From CAIWHR01 sp963836265 (lineage in GTDB: Bacteria > Pseudomonadota > Gammaproteobacteria > Burkholderiales > Casimicrobiaceae), in contig CAWIIO010000008.1 in NCBI GenBank assembly GCA_963836265.1, positions 1 through 64,000 on the forward strand: DNA of 64,000 nt. Direction: 5' to 3'. Of the stretch, positions 43,116 through 51,638 are shown one piece after another. Each line of letters opens with the position of its first letter. Position 1 is the stretch's first letter. Under the pieces are notes generated by a model, which was given only the letters and a program-made list of their open reading frames with translations, had not been told where the DNA came from and did not search any database. The position numbers were made by a program, and so were the translations under genes.

Positions 43116-43736
43116 ATGAATACCAAATCGACATTCGCGGTTGCCTTGATTGCGGCTGCCTTAGCTACGACCGCGCTCGCGCAGCAGCCCGGCGTAACGG
43201 GCGGTACTGCCGTTGCGAGCGAGCCGGGCAAGGCGGCGGTTGTCCGTGCGGCGGAGATTTTCGCTCAAGTCGTCGGCATCGAGAGGGCGGCGCGCACGGT
43301 GACGCTGAAGGGGCCGAAGGGCAACGTCGTCGATCTCGTCGCGGGCGACGAGGTCAAGAACTTCGACCAGATCAAGCTCGGCGACTTCGTCGTTGCGCGT
43401 TACGCCGAGGCGCTCACGCTCGAATTGCGGAAAACCAAGGCCGCCGCCGGCGACCTCGCCGTCCGCGAGGAGGCCGCGAAAGCCAAGCCCGGCGAGCGGC
43501 CGGCCGTGGCCGGCGCGCGACAGGTCACTGCCATTGCCAACGTCATTGCGATCGATAGGAAGAAAAGCACGATCACCCTCAAGGGGCCGCGGGGCAACGA
43601 AGTGACGCTCAACGTGCAGAACCTTGATCAGTTCAAGGTCGTGAAGAAGGGCGACCAGGTCGAGGTCACCTACACGGAGGCGCTCGCGCTCTCCATCGAG
43701 CCGGCGCCGAAGGCGGCGGTGGCAAAGCACAAGTAA
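43116..43736 (+). CDS. Exported protein with two tandem OB-like repeats
   Basis: A 206-residue protein with a signal peptide (MNTKSTFAVALIAAALATTA, cleavage near ALAQQ). It contains two similar units of about 60 residues: the first with IFAQVVGIERAARTVTLKGP and VVARYAEALTLEL, the second with IANVIAIDRKKSTITLKGPR and VEVTYTEALALSI. The repeats suggest duplication of a small beta domain. I do not know the function. It is the first gene after candidate operator A. The linker between the repeats is Ala/Lys-rich. Confidence 0.75.
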   Translation: MNTKSTFAVALIAAALATTALAQQPGVTGGTAVASEPGKAAVVRAAEIFAQVVGIERAARTVTLKGPKGNVVDLVAGDEVKNFDQIKLGDFVVARYAEALTLELRKTKAAAGDLAVREEAAKAKPGERPAVAGARQVTAIANVIAIDRKKSTITLKGPRGNEVTLNVQNLDQFKVVKKGDQVEVTYTEALALSIEPAPKAAVAKHK

Positions 43737-43890
43737 GCACCGTCGCGATCGGCCTTAACGCAAGGACAGGACGCTTTAGGCCGTCACGAATTCGCAAAAA
43801 CGTCGACCCAGGACACCTTCCCCCCACGTCGTCCTCATTGGGTCGATCTGGTTTCCAGTTGGGCAACCGAATACGCGCTGAGGAGTTGCA
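43737..43890. other. Spacer before the DszB-like gene
   Basis: A 154-bp spacer with a clear ribosome binding site (GAGGAG) just before ATG 43891. Promoter elements are not obvious, and no strong terminator is seen after the preceding gene. Confidence 0.35.
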
Positions 43891-45138
43891 ATGCGTAAGG
43901 CAGCGGTATCGAAGGCGGAATCTTCGTCCGGCGTTCAACTCTGGTACAGCTACTGTCCTGTCATCCATGCGGGCAACGTTGACGATGGCCTTGGCTGGAT
44001 CAAGGATGAATTGAAGCGGAAGGGCGCGAAATTCAGGTACTTTCGCTCGGTTCCCGAGCACGACTACTACCCTCATTTCATCCATAACCTGGAGAACCTC
44101 TTTCGTTTCGGGGGATGCTCGCCGGCGATCCACGTAAAGGCCGACATTCGCGGGACCCGGCTGCTCGGGCTGCAGTGGCTCCACGAAGGCGGTGCGATGC
44201 TCGCGCGCGTCGGCGGAGGCGTCCACCGCATGAGCGATCTCAGAGGAAGGAAGATCGGCATTTCTAGGAGCCTCAACCGTGCCAAGAACGACTGGTGGCG
44301 TGTTACCGAAGAACGCGGCATCGAACTTATGCTCGAGCTGAACGGGATGACGCGCGGGGATGTGCAGATGGTGGACTTCCCCTATGCGGACGACTGGTAT
44401 GACAAGAAGGACATGCTGGCGCCGGTCGAATTCGCATCCGACTTGTGGCTTTCCCGCGGCCACAAGAAGGATCTCGCGTTCCGTCCGCTCGAGACTGCGT
44501 TGGAGCATGGCCTGATCGACGCATGCTATACCGCCGATCCATTCGCGATGTCGCAGGAGACGTTGGGCACGTTCAAGATCATCGAGAGCCTGACCAGGTA
44601 TGTGGATTGGACACTGCAGGTGGGGAACTGCCCCTACACGCTTACCTGCACCGACGACTTTGCGGACAAGCACCCCGATCTCGTCGTCGCGTACATGAAA
44701 GGCATGATCAAGGTGGGACGCTTCTGCAATGCCAACCGGCTCGCCGCCGCGACGATCCTCGACCGAGATGGCTTCTACCCTGACGTGAGTTTGACGCACA
44801 AGTGGATCGGCGATGTCGATTTCGTGCCCAACCTGTCGGGCCGAAATCTCAAGGCAATCGAAATCGCGAAGAACTGGATGCTTAGCCACGGTTACCTCGA
44901 GCACGATTTCGCCGTGCACGAGTGGGCCGCGCCGGAGTTCGCCGATGAAGCGGCGAGACAACTGGTCGAGGAAGCCTTCGCGGAGGTGACGAGTGAGAAG
45001 CGCGACGCGAACGAGGCGACCGATCCGATCAAGGGCAGCCTGGAGGAAGCGCAGCGCAGGGCCTGTGCCCTGGGGGACCTGGCCAAGGCTCCAAGAAAGA
45101 ATCGCGCCTCCAGCGGTCGCGCTTCTGAAACTCCCTGA
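43891..45138 (+). CDS. DszB-like protein of the NMT1/THI5 periplasmic-binding fold
   Basis: A 415-residue protein of the SBP-like fold with no signal peptide, so cytoplasmic. From recall it is colinear with the desulfinase DszB (2'-hydroxybiphenyl-2-sulfinate desulfinase): WYSYCPV (Cys22) against YSNCPV (Cys27), LFRFGGCSP (Arg72) against TRFGGEIPP (Arg70), RGTRLLGLQ against GRTRLLGI, LRGRKIGIS, and HEWAAPEF near the C-terminus against DQWAAPEF. His62 lies ten residues before Arg72, the same spacing as DszB His60 to Arg70, so the Cys-His-Arg triad is kept. It may release sulfite from an organic sulfinate. ABC-transporter binding proteins share the fold and automatic annotation would call it one, but no ABC permease or ATPase is nearby. 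Confidence 0.7.
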   Translation: MRKAAVSKAESSSGVQLWYSYCPVIHAGNVDDGLGWIKDELKRKGAKFRYFRSVPEHDYYPHFIHNLENLFRFGGCSPAIHVKADIRGTRLLGLQWLHEGGAMLARVGGGVHRMSDLRGRKIGISRSLNRAKNDWWRVTEERGIELMLELNGMTRGDVQMVDFPYADDWYDKKDMLAPVEFASDLWLSRGHKKDLAFRPLETALEHGLIDACYTADPFAMSQETLGTFKIIESLTRYVDWTLQVGNCPYTLTCTDDFADKHPDLVVAYMKGMIKVGRFCNANRLAAATILDRDGFYPDVSLTHKWIGDVDFVPNLSGRNLKAIEIAKNWMLSHGYLEHDFAVHEWAAPEFADEAARQLVEEAFAEVTSEKRDANEATDPIKGSLEEAQRRACALGDLAKAPRKNRASSGRASETP

Positions 45139-45169
45139 ACGAAAACCGTTCGGCCAAAAGGAGCCATCG

Positions 45170-45631
45170 ATGAAACGGCAAAGTCTGTACTCGGTTCTAT
45201 TCGCTGCGGCGCTGATCGGAAATGCCGGCGCCCAGCAATATGTGTATCCCGCCAAGGGACAGTCGCCGCAGCAGCAGAAGAGCGATGAGGCAGCCTGCCA
45301 TACGTGGGCGGTCCGACAATCGGGATTCGATCCCGCGAAGCCGCCACCCGAGGCGGCTGCAAAGCAGCCGACGACGGCGACGGGCACGACACCGGGCGCG
45401 GGCGTTCGTGGCGCGGCGCGCGGCGCCGTGGTGGGCGAGGTCGTCGGCGGCGACGCGGGCGCGGGTGCCGCGGCGGGTGCGGCGGTCGCGCGGAGCCAGA
45501 GCCGCAAGCAGAACGCCGCTGCTGCCCAGCAGGGTCAGCAGCAAGCGCAGGCGGCCACGCAACAGCAGCAGGCCGCGTTCGGCAAGGCCCGCGCCGCGTG
45601 CCTCGAGGGTCGCGGGTACAGCGTCAAATGA
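45170..45631 (+). CDS. Exported glycine-zipper protein
   Basis: A 153-residue protein with a signal peptide (cleavage near NAGA). It has a cysteine near residue 43 (DEAACHTWAVRQSGFDP), a glycine-zipper segment (GAGVRGAARGAVVGEVVGGD and following) and a Gln-rich stretch, and ends ARAACLEGRGYSVK with a second cysteine. Glycine-zipper proteins of this kind associate with the outer membrane. It starts at ATG 45170 with an AAGGAG box, 31 bp after the DszB-like gene. Confidence 0.75.
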   Translation: MKRQSLYSVLFAAALIGNAGAQQYVYPAKGQSPQQQKSDEAACHTWAVRQSGFDPAKPPPEAAAKQPTTATGTTPGAGVRGAARGAVVGEVVGGDAGAGAAAGAAVARSQSRKQNAAAAQQGQQQAQAATQQQQAAFGKARAACLEGRGYSVK

Positions 45632-45703
45632 GCCACCGAAGCTTCGGGTAGGTCGCGGTTGGTCGCCGGAACGAACGCCGTGCAACAACGAATTGGAGCA
45701 CGC

Positions 45704-46978
45704 ATGATGAACTGTTATCCCATATTCACCCGTTCGGATCGCGGCGGCTTCTCGCGCTGGCTTGAACGGCTGGTGGTGGTTGTCCTGCTGGTCTTTGCGA
45801 TCAATGCCATCGCGCAGGCGCCGGCGGCCTCCGGCGGTGCGGGATCTCCGGCATCCGCCGAGGAACTGGGGAAGCTCGTCGGGCCAATCGCGCTTTATCC
45901 GGACGACCTGGTCGCCATCATCCTGCCGGCCTCGACCAATCCGCTGCAACTCGTGCAGGCCGATCGCTATCTCGACAAGCGGAAGGCGGATCCCAAACTT
46001 GCCGTCGACGACAAATGGGACGACGCCGTGAAGTCGCTGCTCAACTATCCCGACGTCGTGAAAATGATGAGCGGCGACCTCGACTGGACGAGTGCGCTGG
46101 GCGAAGCGGTCGTCGCCGATCAGGGCGCGGTGCTGGACGCTATCCAGGCCTTTCGCCGGCGCGCACAGGCCGCCGGCAACCTCAAGTCCGACGGCAAGCA
46201 GGTCGTGATGGCCCAGCAGCAAGTCATCACCATTGTCCCTGCCGACCCGCAGGTGATCTACGTGCCGCAATACAGCCCGGCCACCGTCGTCGTTGCCGGC
46301 GCGCCTGCCTACGCCTACTACCCCACGCCTTACCCGTCGTACTACTACCCCTATGCACCCGGCGCTGCGCTCGCCGCCGGCGTGGTGTGGGGCGCCGCGA
46401 TTGGGGCCGCCTGGAGCGGCAACCATTACGGCACGAACTACAGTGGGAACGCCAACATCAACGTCAACCGCAACACCAACGTCAACACCGGCAACACGAA
46501 CATCAACCGCGGCGGCGGAGCGGCCCAGCAGCCGGCGGGCGGCACCGCGTGGAAGTCCAACAAGCAGCCCGGCCAGGTGAGCAACTCTGTCGGCAAGTCG
46601 GCGCCGACTGCGCGTGCGGGCGACGCGCGCGCGGGCGGGGGCTACGGGTCGGCCGGCGGTGCGGCCGGTCGCGCATCGGCACCACCGACCGGCGGTGGAA
46701 TGGGAGGTGGTGCAGCGTCGCGCAACGCGCCGGGGGCGATCAGCGCATCGCCGCGCGACACCTATGGCGGCAGCGCCAGTCGGGGCGGTGGTTCAGGCGG
46801 TGACGCCTTCGGCGGCTACGGTTCGGGGCGGCAGACACAGATGGACAGTTCGCGCGGCGCGTCGAGCCGCAGTTCGATGTCCGGCGCTGGTGCGTCGCGC
46901 TCGTCGATGCCCAGCGGCGGCGGCGGCGGTGCACGTGGTGGTGGCGGTGGCGGCGGGCGCGGCGGCGGCCGTCGTTGA
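45704..46978 (+). CDS. DUF3300 protein with glycine-rich tail
   Basis: A 424-residue exported or membrane-anchored protein. A hydrophobic N-terminal segment is followed by the DUF3300 core: LVGPIALYPDDLVAIILPAS, DDKWDDAVKSLLNYPDVV, DQGAVLDAIQAFRRRAQAAG and IYVPQYSPATVVV. Then come a Tyr-rich linker, an Asn-rich stretch (NINVNRNTNVNTGNTN) and a long Gly/Ser-rich disordered tail ending in a Gly/Arg run. Function of the family is unknown; it is regularly paired with DUF2950, as here. ATG 45704 follows a GGAG box. Confidence 0.85.
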   Translation: MMNCYPIFTRSDRGGFSRWLERLVVVVLLVFAINAIAQAPAASGGAGSPASAEELGKLVGPIALYPDDLVAIILPASTNPLQLVQADRYLDKRKADPKLAVDDKWDDAVKSLLNYPDVVKMMSGDLDWTSALGEAVVADQGAVLDAIQAFRRRAQAAGNLKSDGKQVVMAQQQVITIVPADPQVIYVPQYSPATVVVAGAPAYAYYPTPYPSYYYPYAPGAALAAGVVWGAAIGAAWSGNHYGTNYSGNANINVNRNTNVNTGNTNINRGGGAAQQPAGGTAWKSNKQPGQVSNSVGKSAPTARAGDARAGGGYGSAGGAAGRASAPPTGGGMGGGAASRNAPGAISASPRDTYGGSASRGGGSGGDAFGGYGSGRQTQMDSSRGASSRSSMSGAGASRSSMPSGGGGGARGGGGGGGRGGGRR

Positions 46979-46994
46979 CGGCAGGAGCCTCGTC

Positions 46995-47960
46995 ATGCAC
47001 CTATTCACTTCAATCGAAAGCAAGGCATCAGCCATGAACATCCATCGCCTCTGGTCGTTCTTGCGTCAGCTTGCGCTGGCGCTGCTCCTGGCCGTTCCGC
47101 TCGCCGCCGCGGCCGCTTCGCAGGAGACCTTCGCGACGCCGGAAGCCGCGGTCGACGCGCTGATGGCGGCACTCAAGGCCGACAGCGATCCGGCGATGAT
47201 CGCGATCTTCGGCGAAGCGCACAAGGACCTCGTTGTCAACCCGGATCACGCGGCAGCGAGCGCCACCCGCGCGAAGATCCTCGCAGCGCTGCAGACGCTG
47301 CACGTGCTGCAGGCGCCGAGCCAGGATCGCCGGGTGCTGGTGATCGGCGACCAGGCGTGGCCGGTGCCCATTCCCATCGTGCGGACCGGCGATCGCTGGC
47401 GCTTCGCCACCGAAGAAGGCGAGGATGAGATCGTCAACCGCCGCATCGGCGGCAATGAGCGCGACGCCATCTACGTGCTGCGCGCCTACGTAGCCGCGCA
47501 GCGCGCGTACGCCGCGCGCGATCGCGACGACGACGGCGTGCTCCAGTACGCGCAGAAGCTGGCAAGCGCACCGGGCAAGCACGACGGGCTCTATTGGCCC
47601 GCCGACGACGCCAAGGGTGAAGAGGCGAGCCCGTTCGGGCCGCTGATCGCCGAAAGCGCGGCCTACCTCAAAGGCCACGCGGCGGGCGACGCGTACCGCG
47701 GCTACCACTTCAGGATCCTCACGCGCCAGGGCAAGAATGCCCCGGGCGGCGCCTACAACTACGTGATCAACGGCCGCATGATCGCCGGGTTCGCGATGAT
47801 TGCCTATCCCGCCGAGTTCGGCAGAAGTGGCGTGATGACGTTCATCGTGAGCCACAACGGCAAGGTCTACGAAAAGGACCTCGGCAAGGACTCTGCCGCG
47901 ATCGGCGCGAAGATGTCGACGTTCGATCCCGGTGCAGGCTGGAAAGCGGTGGCACCATAG
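46995..47960 (+). CDS. DUF2950 exported protein
   Basis: A 321-residue protein with a signal peptide (LALALLLAVPLAAAAASQ) and the DUF2950 domain: TFATPEAAVDALMAALKADS, NRRIGGNERDAIYVLRAYV, AQRAYAARDRDDDGVLQYAQ, GKHDGLYWP and SGVMTFIVSHNGKVYEKDLG. The function is unknown; co-occurrence with DUF3300 suggests an envelope complex. ATG 46995 has an AGGAG box; ATG 47034 would give a shorter leader. It is 16 bp after the DUF3300 gene. Confidence 0.85.
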   Translation: MHLFTSIESKASAMNIHRLWSFLRQLALALLLAVPLAAAAASQETFATPEAAVDALMAALKADSDPAMIAIFGEAHKDLVVNPDHAAASATRAKILAALQTLHVLQAPSQDRRVLVIGDQAWPVPIPIVRTGDRWRFATEEGEDEIVNRRIGGNERDAIYVLRAYVAAQRAYAARDRDDDGVLQYAQKLASAPGKHDGLYWPADDAKGEEASPFGPLIAESAAYLKGHAAGDAYRGYHFRILTRQGKNAPGGAYNYVINGRMIAGFAMIAYPAEFGRSGVMTFIVSHNGKVYEKDLGKDSAAIGAKMSTFDPGAGWKAVAP

Positions 47961-48192
47961 ATGAAAGGACGTTTCGTCAATGGCTCGTTGCGGGCCACGG
48001 TGGTGGCAATCCTTGGCGTCGCGTCGCTGGCGCCGTGGCGTGGCTGGCCGGGCTGAACCCAGGCGTCCTCGAGGTCGTGCGACACGCGGGTTGGACAAGC
48101 GCCTTGGCCGCGAGCGCTTGTTATTCAACGCGCGTGAGGTGATCGAGCACTACCAGGCCCTCGAAAGCGTCGCCAACGGAGCGATCAAATGA
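47961..48192 (+). pseudogene. Broken small membrane-protein gene
   Basis: An ATG at 47961 opens MKGRFVNGSLRATVVAILG. The natural continuation (AVAWLAGLNPGVLEVVRHAG) lies in a second frame, and a further protein-like end (RERLLFNAREVIEHYQALES, stopping at 48192) in a third. At least two frameshifts are needed to connect them. I cannot name the family. It follows the DUF2950 gene directly. Confidence 0.45.
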
Positions 48193-48414
48193 GCCGCAGA
48201 CTGCCGTTCGTCCTCGCCGCACTCGCGGTAGTGATAAGCGGCTGCGCCAGCCTGCCCACGCCGCACACTTGCACCCGATGGCGATAGCCTGCTGTGGATC
48301 GAGCGGACCGCATCCGGCGAAGAGAAGCGCTACGACCACGATCCGGAAACGGACACATTCAAGCGTGCTCGTGTGCAGTTTCTGTCGATCCTGCCGATCG
48401 AGTGGCTGCTCTGG
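48189..48414 (+). pseudogene. Phospholipase D-family lipoprotein, internally deleted
   Basis: ATG 48189 starts a lipoprotein leader (MSRRLPFVLAALAVVISGCA, lipobox SGCA). After about 27 codons the sequence jumps, with a frame change near 48271, to PDGDSLLWIERTASGEEKRY, DHDPETDTFKRARVQFL and SILPIEWLLW. This is the C-terminus typical of the membrane-associated phospholipase D/cardiolipin synthase-like family (FLSxLPIEWLL). Both catalytic HxKxxxxD motifs are missing, so about 400 codons have been lost. Confidence 0.65.
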
Positions 48415-48883
48415 TCAAATGCGGGAACGCCACCCCCGTCCAGAGCGGAAAGTCGCTCTTGTCCCAGCTGCAGGCGATTCGCTCGGCCGGTTTGGCCACC
48501 GGTCGGTAGACACGGCGCAGCAGTGCGCGCAAGGCGCACAAGGTGCACTGGAGCCCTTCGCCGATAACCCGAAGCGCGTCGGGACGCAGGTTTCAGGATG
48601 GCACTTACGTGGGTTTTCGTCTCGCCGTTTGCCGTGCCGAACCGCCAAGTGACGGTTCATTGATCTCGCGCAAATCAGGCCATCTCGCGCTGTCAAAAAA
48701 GGCACAGTCGATGTCTGCAATTGTCCAGTGCGGCTCAGCGCCATCCGGGATAATCAAGGATGAAATGAGCGGCAGAGTGACGAGGATGCAATCAAGAATC
48801 GCTCGACTCCTTGCAGGCTAATCGGCCCGCGAACATGCGCTTCGCGCCCTTGAAGTTGCGTTCGAACCAGACTGGTGATCCCG
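48415..48883. other. Control region of the patatin-ADC-BdhA operon
   Basis: No gene is recognised. The stretch contains the candidate AraC operator B at 48660-48727 and presumably the operon promoter downstream of it. The part nearest 48415 may hold more debris of the phospholipase D gene. Confidence 0.5.
48660..48727 (+). promoter_or_regulatory. Candidate AraC operator B
   Basis: TTGATCTCGCGCAA (48660-48673), then TGTCAAAAAAGG at 48691 and ATGTCTGCAATTGTCCA at 48711-48727. It matches operator A at 42931-42997 in order, orientation and spacing: 12 of 14 in the first box and 24 of 37 without gaps in the second part, with the TGTC half-sites again 21 bases apart. It lies 156 bp upstream of the patatin gene. 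Confidence 0.6.
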
Positions 48884-50026
48884 ATGACGAAGTCCCGTAC
48901 GATCCCCGCGCCGAAAGCCGCTCGTGCCATGACGGGCTTCGTGGCGCACGAACACCGCATTCTGTTACTGCAGGGCGGAGGCGCCTTGGGCGCGTACCAC
49001 GGAGGGGTTTACGGGGGTATCGCCGAAGTCGGGTTTTCGCCGGACTGGGTCGTCGGCATTTCGATCGGCGCGATCAATGCCGCACTGATCGCCGGCAACC
49101 CGCCGGAACGCCGCACCGAGCGTCTGCGGGAATTCTGGAACCGGGTCTCGGCGCACGCGCCGTTGGTTCTGCCCGCCGAAATGGACTTCGCGCGCCCCAT
49201 GATGAACAAGATGGCCGCTGCCTCGGCGATGTTCTTCGGCATCCCGGGATTCTACGTACCGCGGGTGCCGGGGCCGCAATTCGCTCCGGAAGGAACGCTG
49301 GCGGCCTTGAGCTATTACGACACGGAGCCCTTGCGGGCGACGCTCGACGAGCTGGTCGATTTCGACCGCATCAACGCCGGCGACGTCCGGCTGTCGCTCG
49401 GATCGGTCAACGCGCGCACCGGCGAATCGGTCTACTTCGACACGACGACCCACACGATCACGTCGAGCCACGTCATGGCCAGCGGCGCGCTCCCGCCGGG
49501 CTTCCCACCGGTGGAGGTCGATGGCGAGTACTACTTCGACGGCGGGATCATGTCCAACACCCCGCTGCAGTACGTCGCGAAGGACTTCCGTCTCAACGCG
49601 CTCATCGTAGCGGTCGACCTCTTCAGCGGCCTGGGCGAGTTGCCGAAGAACATCGCCCAGGTGTCGGAGCGCGTGAAGGACATTTCGTTCCAGAGCAAGA
49701 CGCGCTTTTCGCACGACCAGGTCCGCCAGATCGAGGCGCTGCGGAGCACGCTCGCCGCCGTCCTCGCCAAATTGCCGGCAAACCTGCACTCCGATCCGCA
49801 GGTCAAGAAGCTGGAAGAGGTGAGCCGGCGAGGTCCTCTGTCGCTGATCCACCTGGTCAACCGGCATGACACGAAGTCGTCCGACTTCAAAGATTACGAG
49901 TTCTCGCGCGCGACCGTCGATGACCTCTGGGCAGCCGGACACGACGACGTCCAAAAGGTGCTGAAGCACCCGGACACGTGCCGGGTCACTGAGCTGGGCA
50001 ACGGCGTGCGCGTCTTCGATCTCTAG
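48884..50026 (+). CDS. Patatin-like phospholipase/esterase
   Basis: A 380-residue patatin-family hydrolase. It has the oxyanion loop QGGGALGAYHGG, the nucleophile Ser60 in GISIGA (GxSxG) and the catalytic Asp of YFDGGIMSN (about residue 219), plus a C-terminal DUF3734-type extension (LIHLVNRHDTKSSDFKDYEF). In Burkholderiales this protein is encoded with acetoacetate decarboxylase and 3-hydroxybutyrate dehydrogenase, as here, suggesting a role in polyhydroxybutyrate or lipid turnover. ATG 48884 follows a candidate AraC operator by 156 bp. The next gene starts 26 bp downstream. Confidence 0.88.
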   Translation: MTKSRTIPAPKAARAMTGFVAHEHRILLLQGGGALGAYHGGVYGGIAEVGFSPDWVVGISIGAINAALIAGNPPERRTERLREFWNRVSAHAPLVLPAEMDFARPMMNKMAAASAMFFGIPGFYVPRVPGPQFAPEGTLAALSYYDTEPLRATLDELVDFDRINAGDVRLSLGSVNARTGESVYFDTTTHTITSSHVMASGALPPGFPPVEVDGEYYFDGGIMSNTPLQYVAKDFRLNALIVAVDLFSGLGELPKNIAQVSERVKDISFQSKTRFSHDQVRQIEALRSTLAAVLAKLPANLHSDPQVKKLEEVSRRGPLSLIHLVNRHDTKSSDFKDYEFSRATVDDLWAAGHDDVQKVLKHPDTCRVTELGNGVRVFDL

Positions 50027-50052
50027 ATTCACGCATCCAAAGGAATCCCCCC

Positions 50053-50793
50053 ATGAACGAAGCCGAAGTCAAGAAACGCGCATTCGCGATGCCGCTCACG
50101 AGCCCGGCGTATCCGCCGGGTCCGTATCGCTTCGTCAACCGGGAGTTCTTTATCGTCGCCTACCGGACCGACCCAGACGCGTTGAAGGCGGTAATCCCGG
50201 CGCCGCTCGAGTTCACGGAACCAATCGTCAAGTACGAATTCATCCGCATGCCCGACTCAACTGGATTCGGCGACTACACCGAAAGCGGGCAGGTGATCCC
50301 GGTGAGCTTTCGCGGCGAGAAGGGCGGCTACGTCCATTCGATGTACCTCGACTGCGACCCGCCCATTGCCGGCGGGCGCGAGCTGTGGGGATTTCCGAAG
50401 AAACTCGCTTCGCCCATCTTCAAGGTCGAGAAAGACACGCTCGGCGGCGTGCTGCGGTTCGGCCCCGTGCCGGTTGCCGTCGCCACGATGGGCTACAAGC
50501 ACCGCACGTTGGACAACGACAAGGTGCGCGAGTCGGTGGAGGCGCCGGGCTACCTGCTGAAAATCATCCCACACGTCGATGGCACGCCGCGCATTTGCGA
50601 ACTCGTGCGTTACCGGTGCGGCGACGTTACCGTCCACGGCGCATGGACCGGACCAGGTGCGCTGGAGTTGTTCCACCATGCGCTCGCACCGGTCGCCGAC
50701 CTGCCCGTGCTGGAAGTCATTTCGGCCACCCACATCCTGTGCGACCTCACCCTGAATTTGGGGACCGTGGTGCACGACTATCTAGCCAAGTAA
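50053..50793 (+). CDS. adc: Acetoacetate decarboxylase
   Basis: A 246-residue acetoacetate decarboxylase (acetoacetate to acetone and CO2 via a Schiff base). The catalytic lysine pair is in ELWGFPKKLASP (Lys116-Lys117), equivalent to Lys115-Lys116 of the clostridial enzyme. Other family segments are YEFIRMPDSTGFGDYTESGQ and YLDCDPPIAGGRE. Length is normal. It sits between patatin and 3-hydroxybutyrate dehydrogenase genes in one operon, 10 bp before the latter. Confidence 0.93.
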   Translation: MNEAEVKKRAFAMPLTSPAYPPGPYRFVNREFFIVAYRTDPDALKAVIPAPLEFTEPIVKYEFIRMPDSTGFGDYTESGQVIPVSFRGEKGGYVHSMYLDCDPPIAGGRELWGFPKKLASPIFKVEKDTLGGVLRFGPVPVAVATMGYKHRTLDNDKVRESVEAPGYLLKIIPHVDGTPRICELVRYRCGDVTVHGAWTGPGALELFHHALAPVADLPVLEVISATHILCDLTLNLGTVVHDYLAK

Positions 50794-50803
50794 AAGGAAC
50801 GAC

Positions 50804-51586
50804 ATGAAGCTCAAGGATAAGGCTGCCATCGTGACCGGTGCCGCGAGTGGCATCGGCAAGGAGATCGCACTCGTGTTCGCGCGCGAAGGCGCCAAGGTCG
50901 CGATTGCCGATCTGAACAAGGCAGCGGCGGATGCCGTGGCCGCGGAGATTCGCGCCAGCGGCGGCCAGGCCATCGGCGTTGCGATGGATGTGTGCAGCGA
51001 AGACGCGGTCAACGCCGGCGTGGCGGCGACCGTCGCCACGTTCGGCGGCGTGGACGTTCTTGTCAGCAACGCGGGCATCCAGATCGTGCACCCGCTCGAG
51101 GAGTTCAGCTATGCCGAGTGGAAGAAAATGCTGACGATCCATCTCGACGGCGCCTTCCTCACAACGCGCGCCTGCTTGCCACATATGTACAAGTCCGGCC
51201 GCGGCGGCAGCATCGTCTACATGGGCTCGGTGCACTCGAAAGAAGCCTCCAAGCTCAAGGCTCCGTACGTGACCGCCAAGCACGGCCTGATCGGCCTCGC
51301 GAAGGTGGTCGCGAAAGAGGGTGCCCGGTACGGTGTGCATGCCAACGTGATCTGCCCCGGGTTCGTTCGCACACCTCTCGTGGACAAGCAGATTCCCGAG
51401 CAGGCCAAGGCGCTCGGGATCACCGAGGGCGAAGTGATCAAGAACGTGATGCTCAAGGAAACGGTAGACGGTGAGTTCACGACCGTCGCGGACGTGGCCG
51501 AGGTCACGCTGTTCTTTGCGGCGTTCCCGACCAACGCGCTGACGGGTCAGTCGCTGATCGTGAGTCACGGCTGGTTCATGGAATGA
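50804..51586 (+). CDS. bdhA: 3-Hydroxybutyrate dehydrogenase (SDR)
   Basis: A 260-residue short-chain dehydrogenase: NAD-binding TGAASGIGKE, SNAGIQIVHP, and the catalytic Ser142, Tyr155 and Lys159 (APYVTAKHG). The C-terminal SHGWFME and the loop CPGFVRTPLVDKQIPEQAKA are typical of D-3-hydroxybutyrate dehydrogenases. It interconverts 3-hydroxybutyrate and acetoacetate, feeding the decarboxylase encoded just upstream. Confidence 0.93.
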   Translation: MKLKDKAAIVTGAASGIGKEIALVFAREGAKVAIADLNKAAADAVAAEIRASGGQAIGVAMDVCSEDAVNAGVAATVATFGGVDVLVSNAGIQIVHPLEEFSYAEWKKMLTIHLDGAFLTTRACLPHMYKSGRGGSIVYMGSVHSKEASKLKAPYVTAKHGLIGLAKVVAKEGARYGVHANVICPGFVRTPLVDKQIPEQAKALGITEGEVIKNVMLKETVDGEFTTVADVAEVTLFFAAFPTNALTGQSLIVSHGWFME

Positions 51587-51638
51587 AGCAATCGGCACGA
51601 AGCCTTCTGCACAGCAGAATCGAGACAAGGAGACTGCA

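Noticed and set aside
43891..45138. Plain ABC-transporter substrate-binding protein annotation
   Set aside because: No signal peptide, no ABC permease or ATPase nearby, and a DszB-type Cys-His-Arg pattern; kept instead as a DszB-like enzyme candidate.
43666..45507. A 613-codon minus-strand frame opposite the DszB-like gene
   Set aside because: Antisense to a gene with conserved motifs; no support on its own.
46500..46978. Repeat region or coding end artefact because of very high GC and Gly-rich sequence
   Set aside because: The frame stays open and belongs to the disordered tail usual for DUF3300 proteins.
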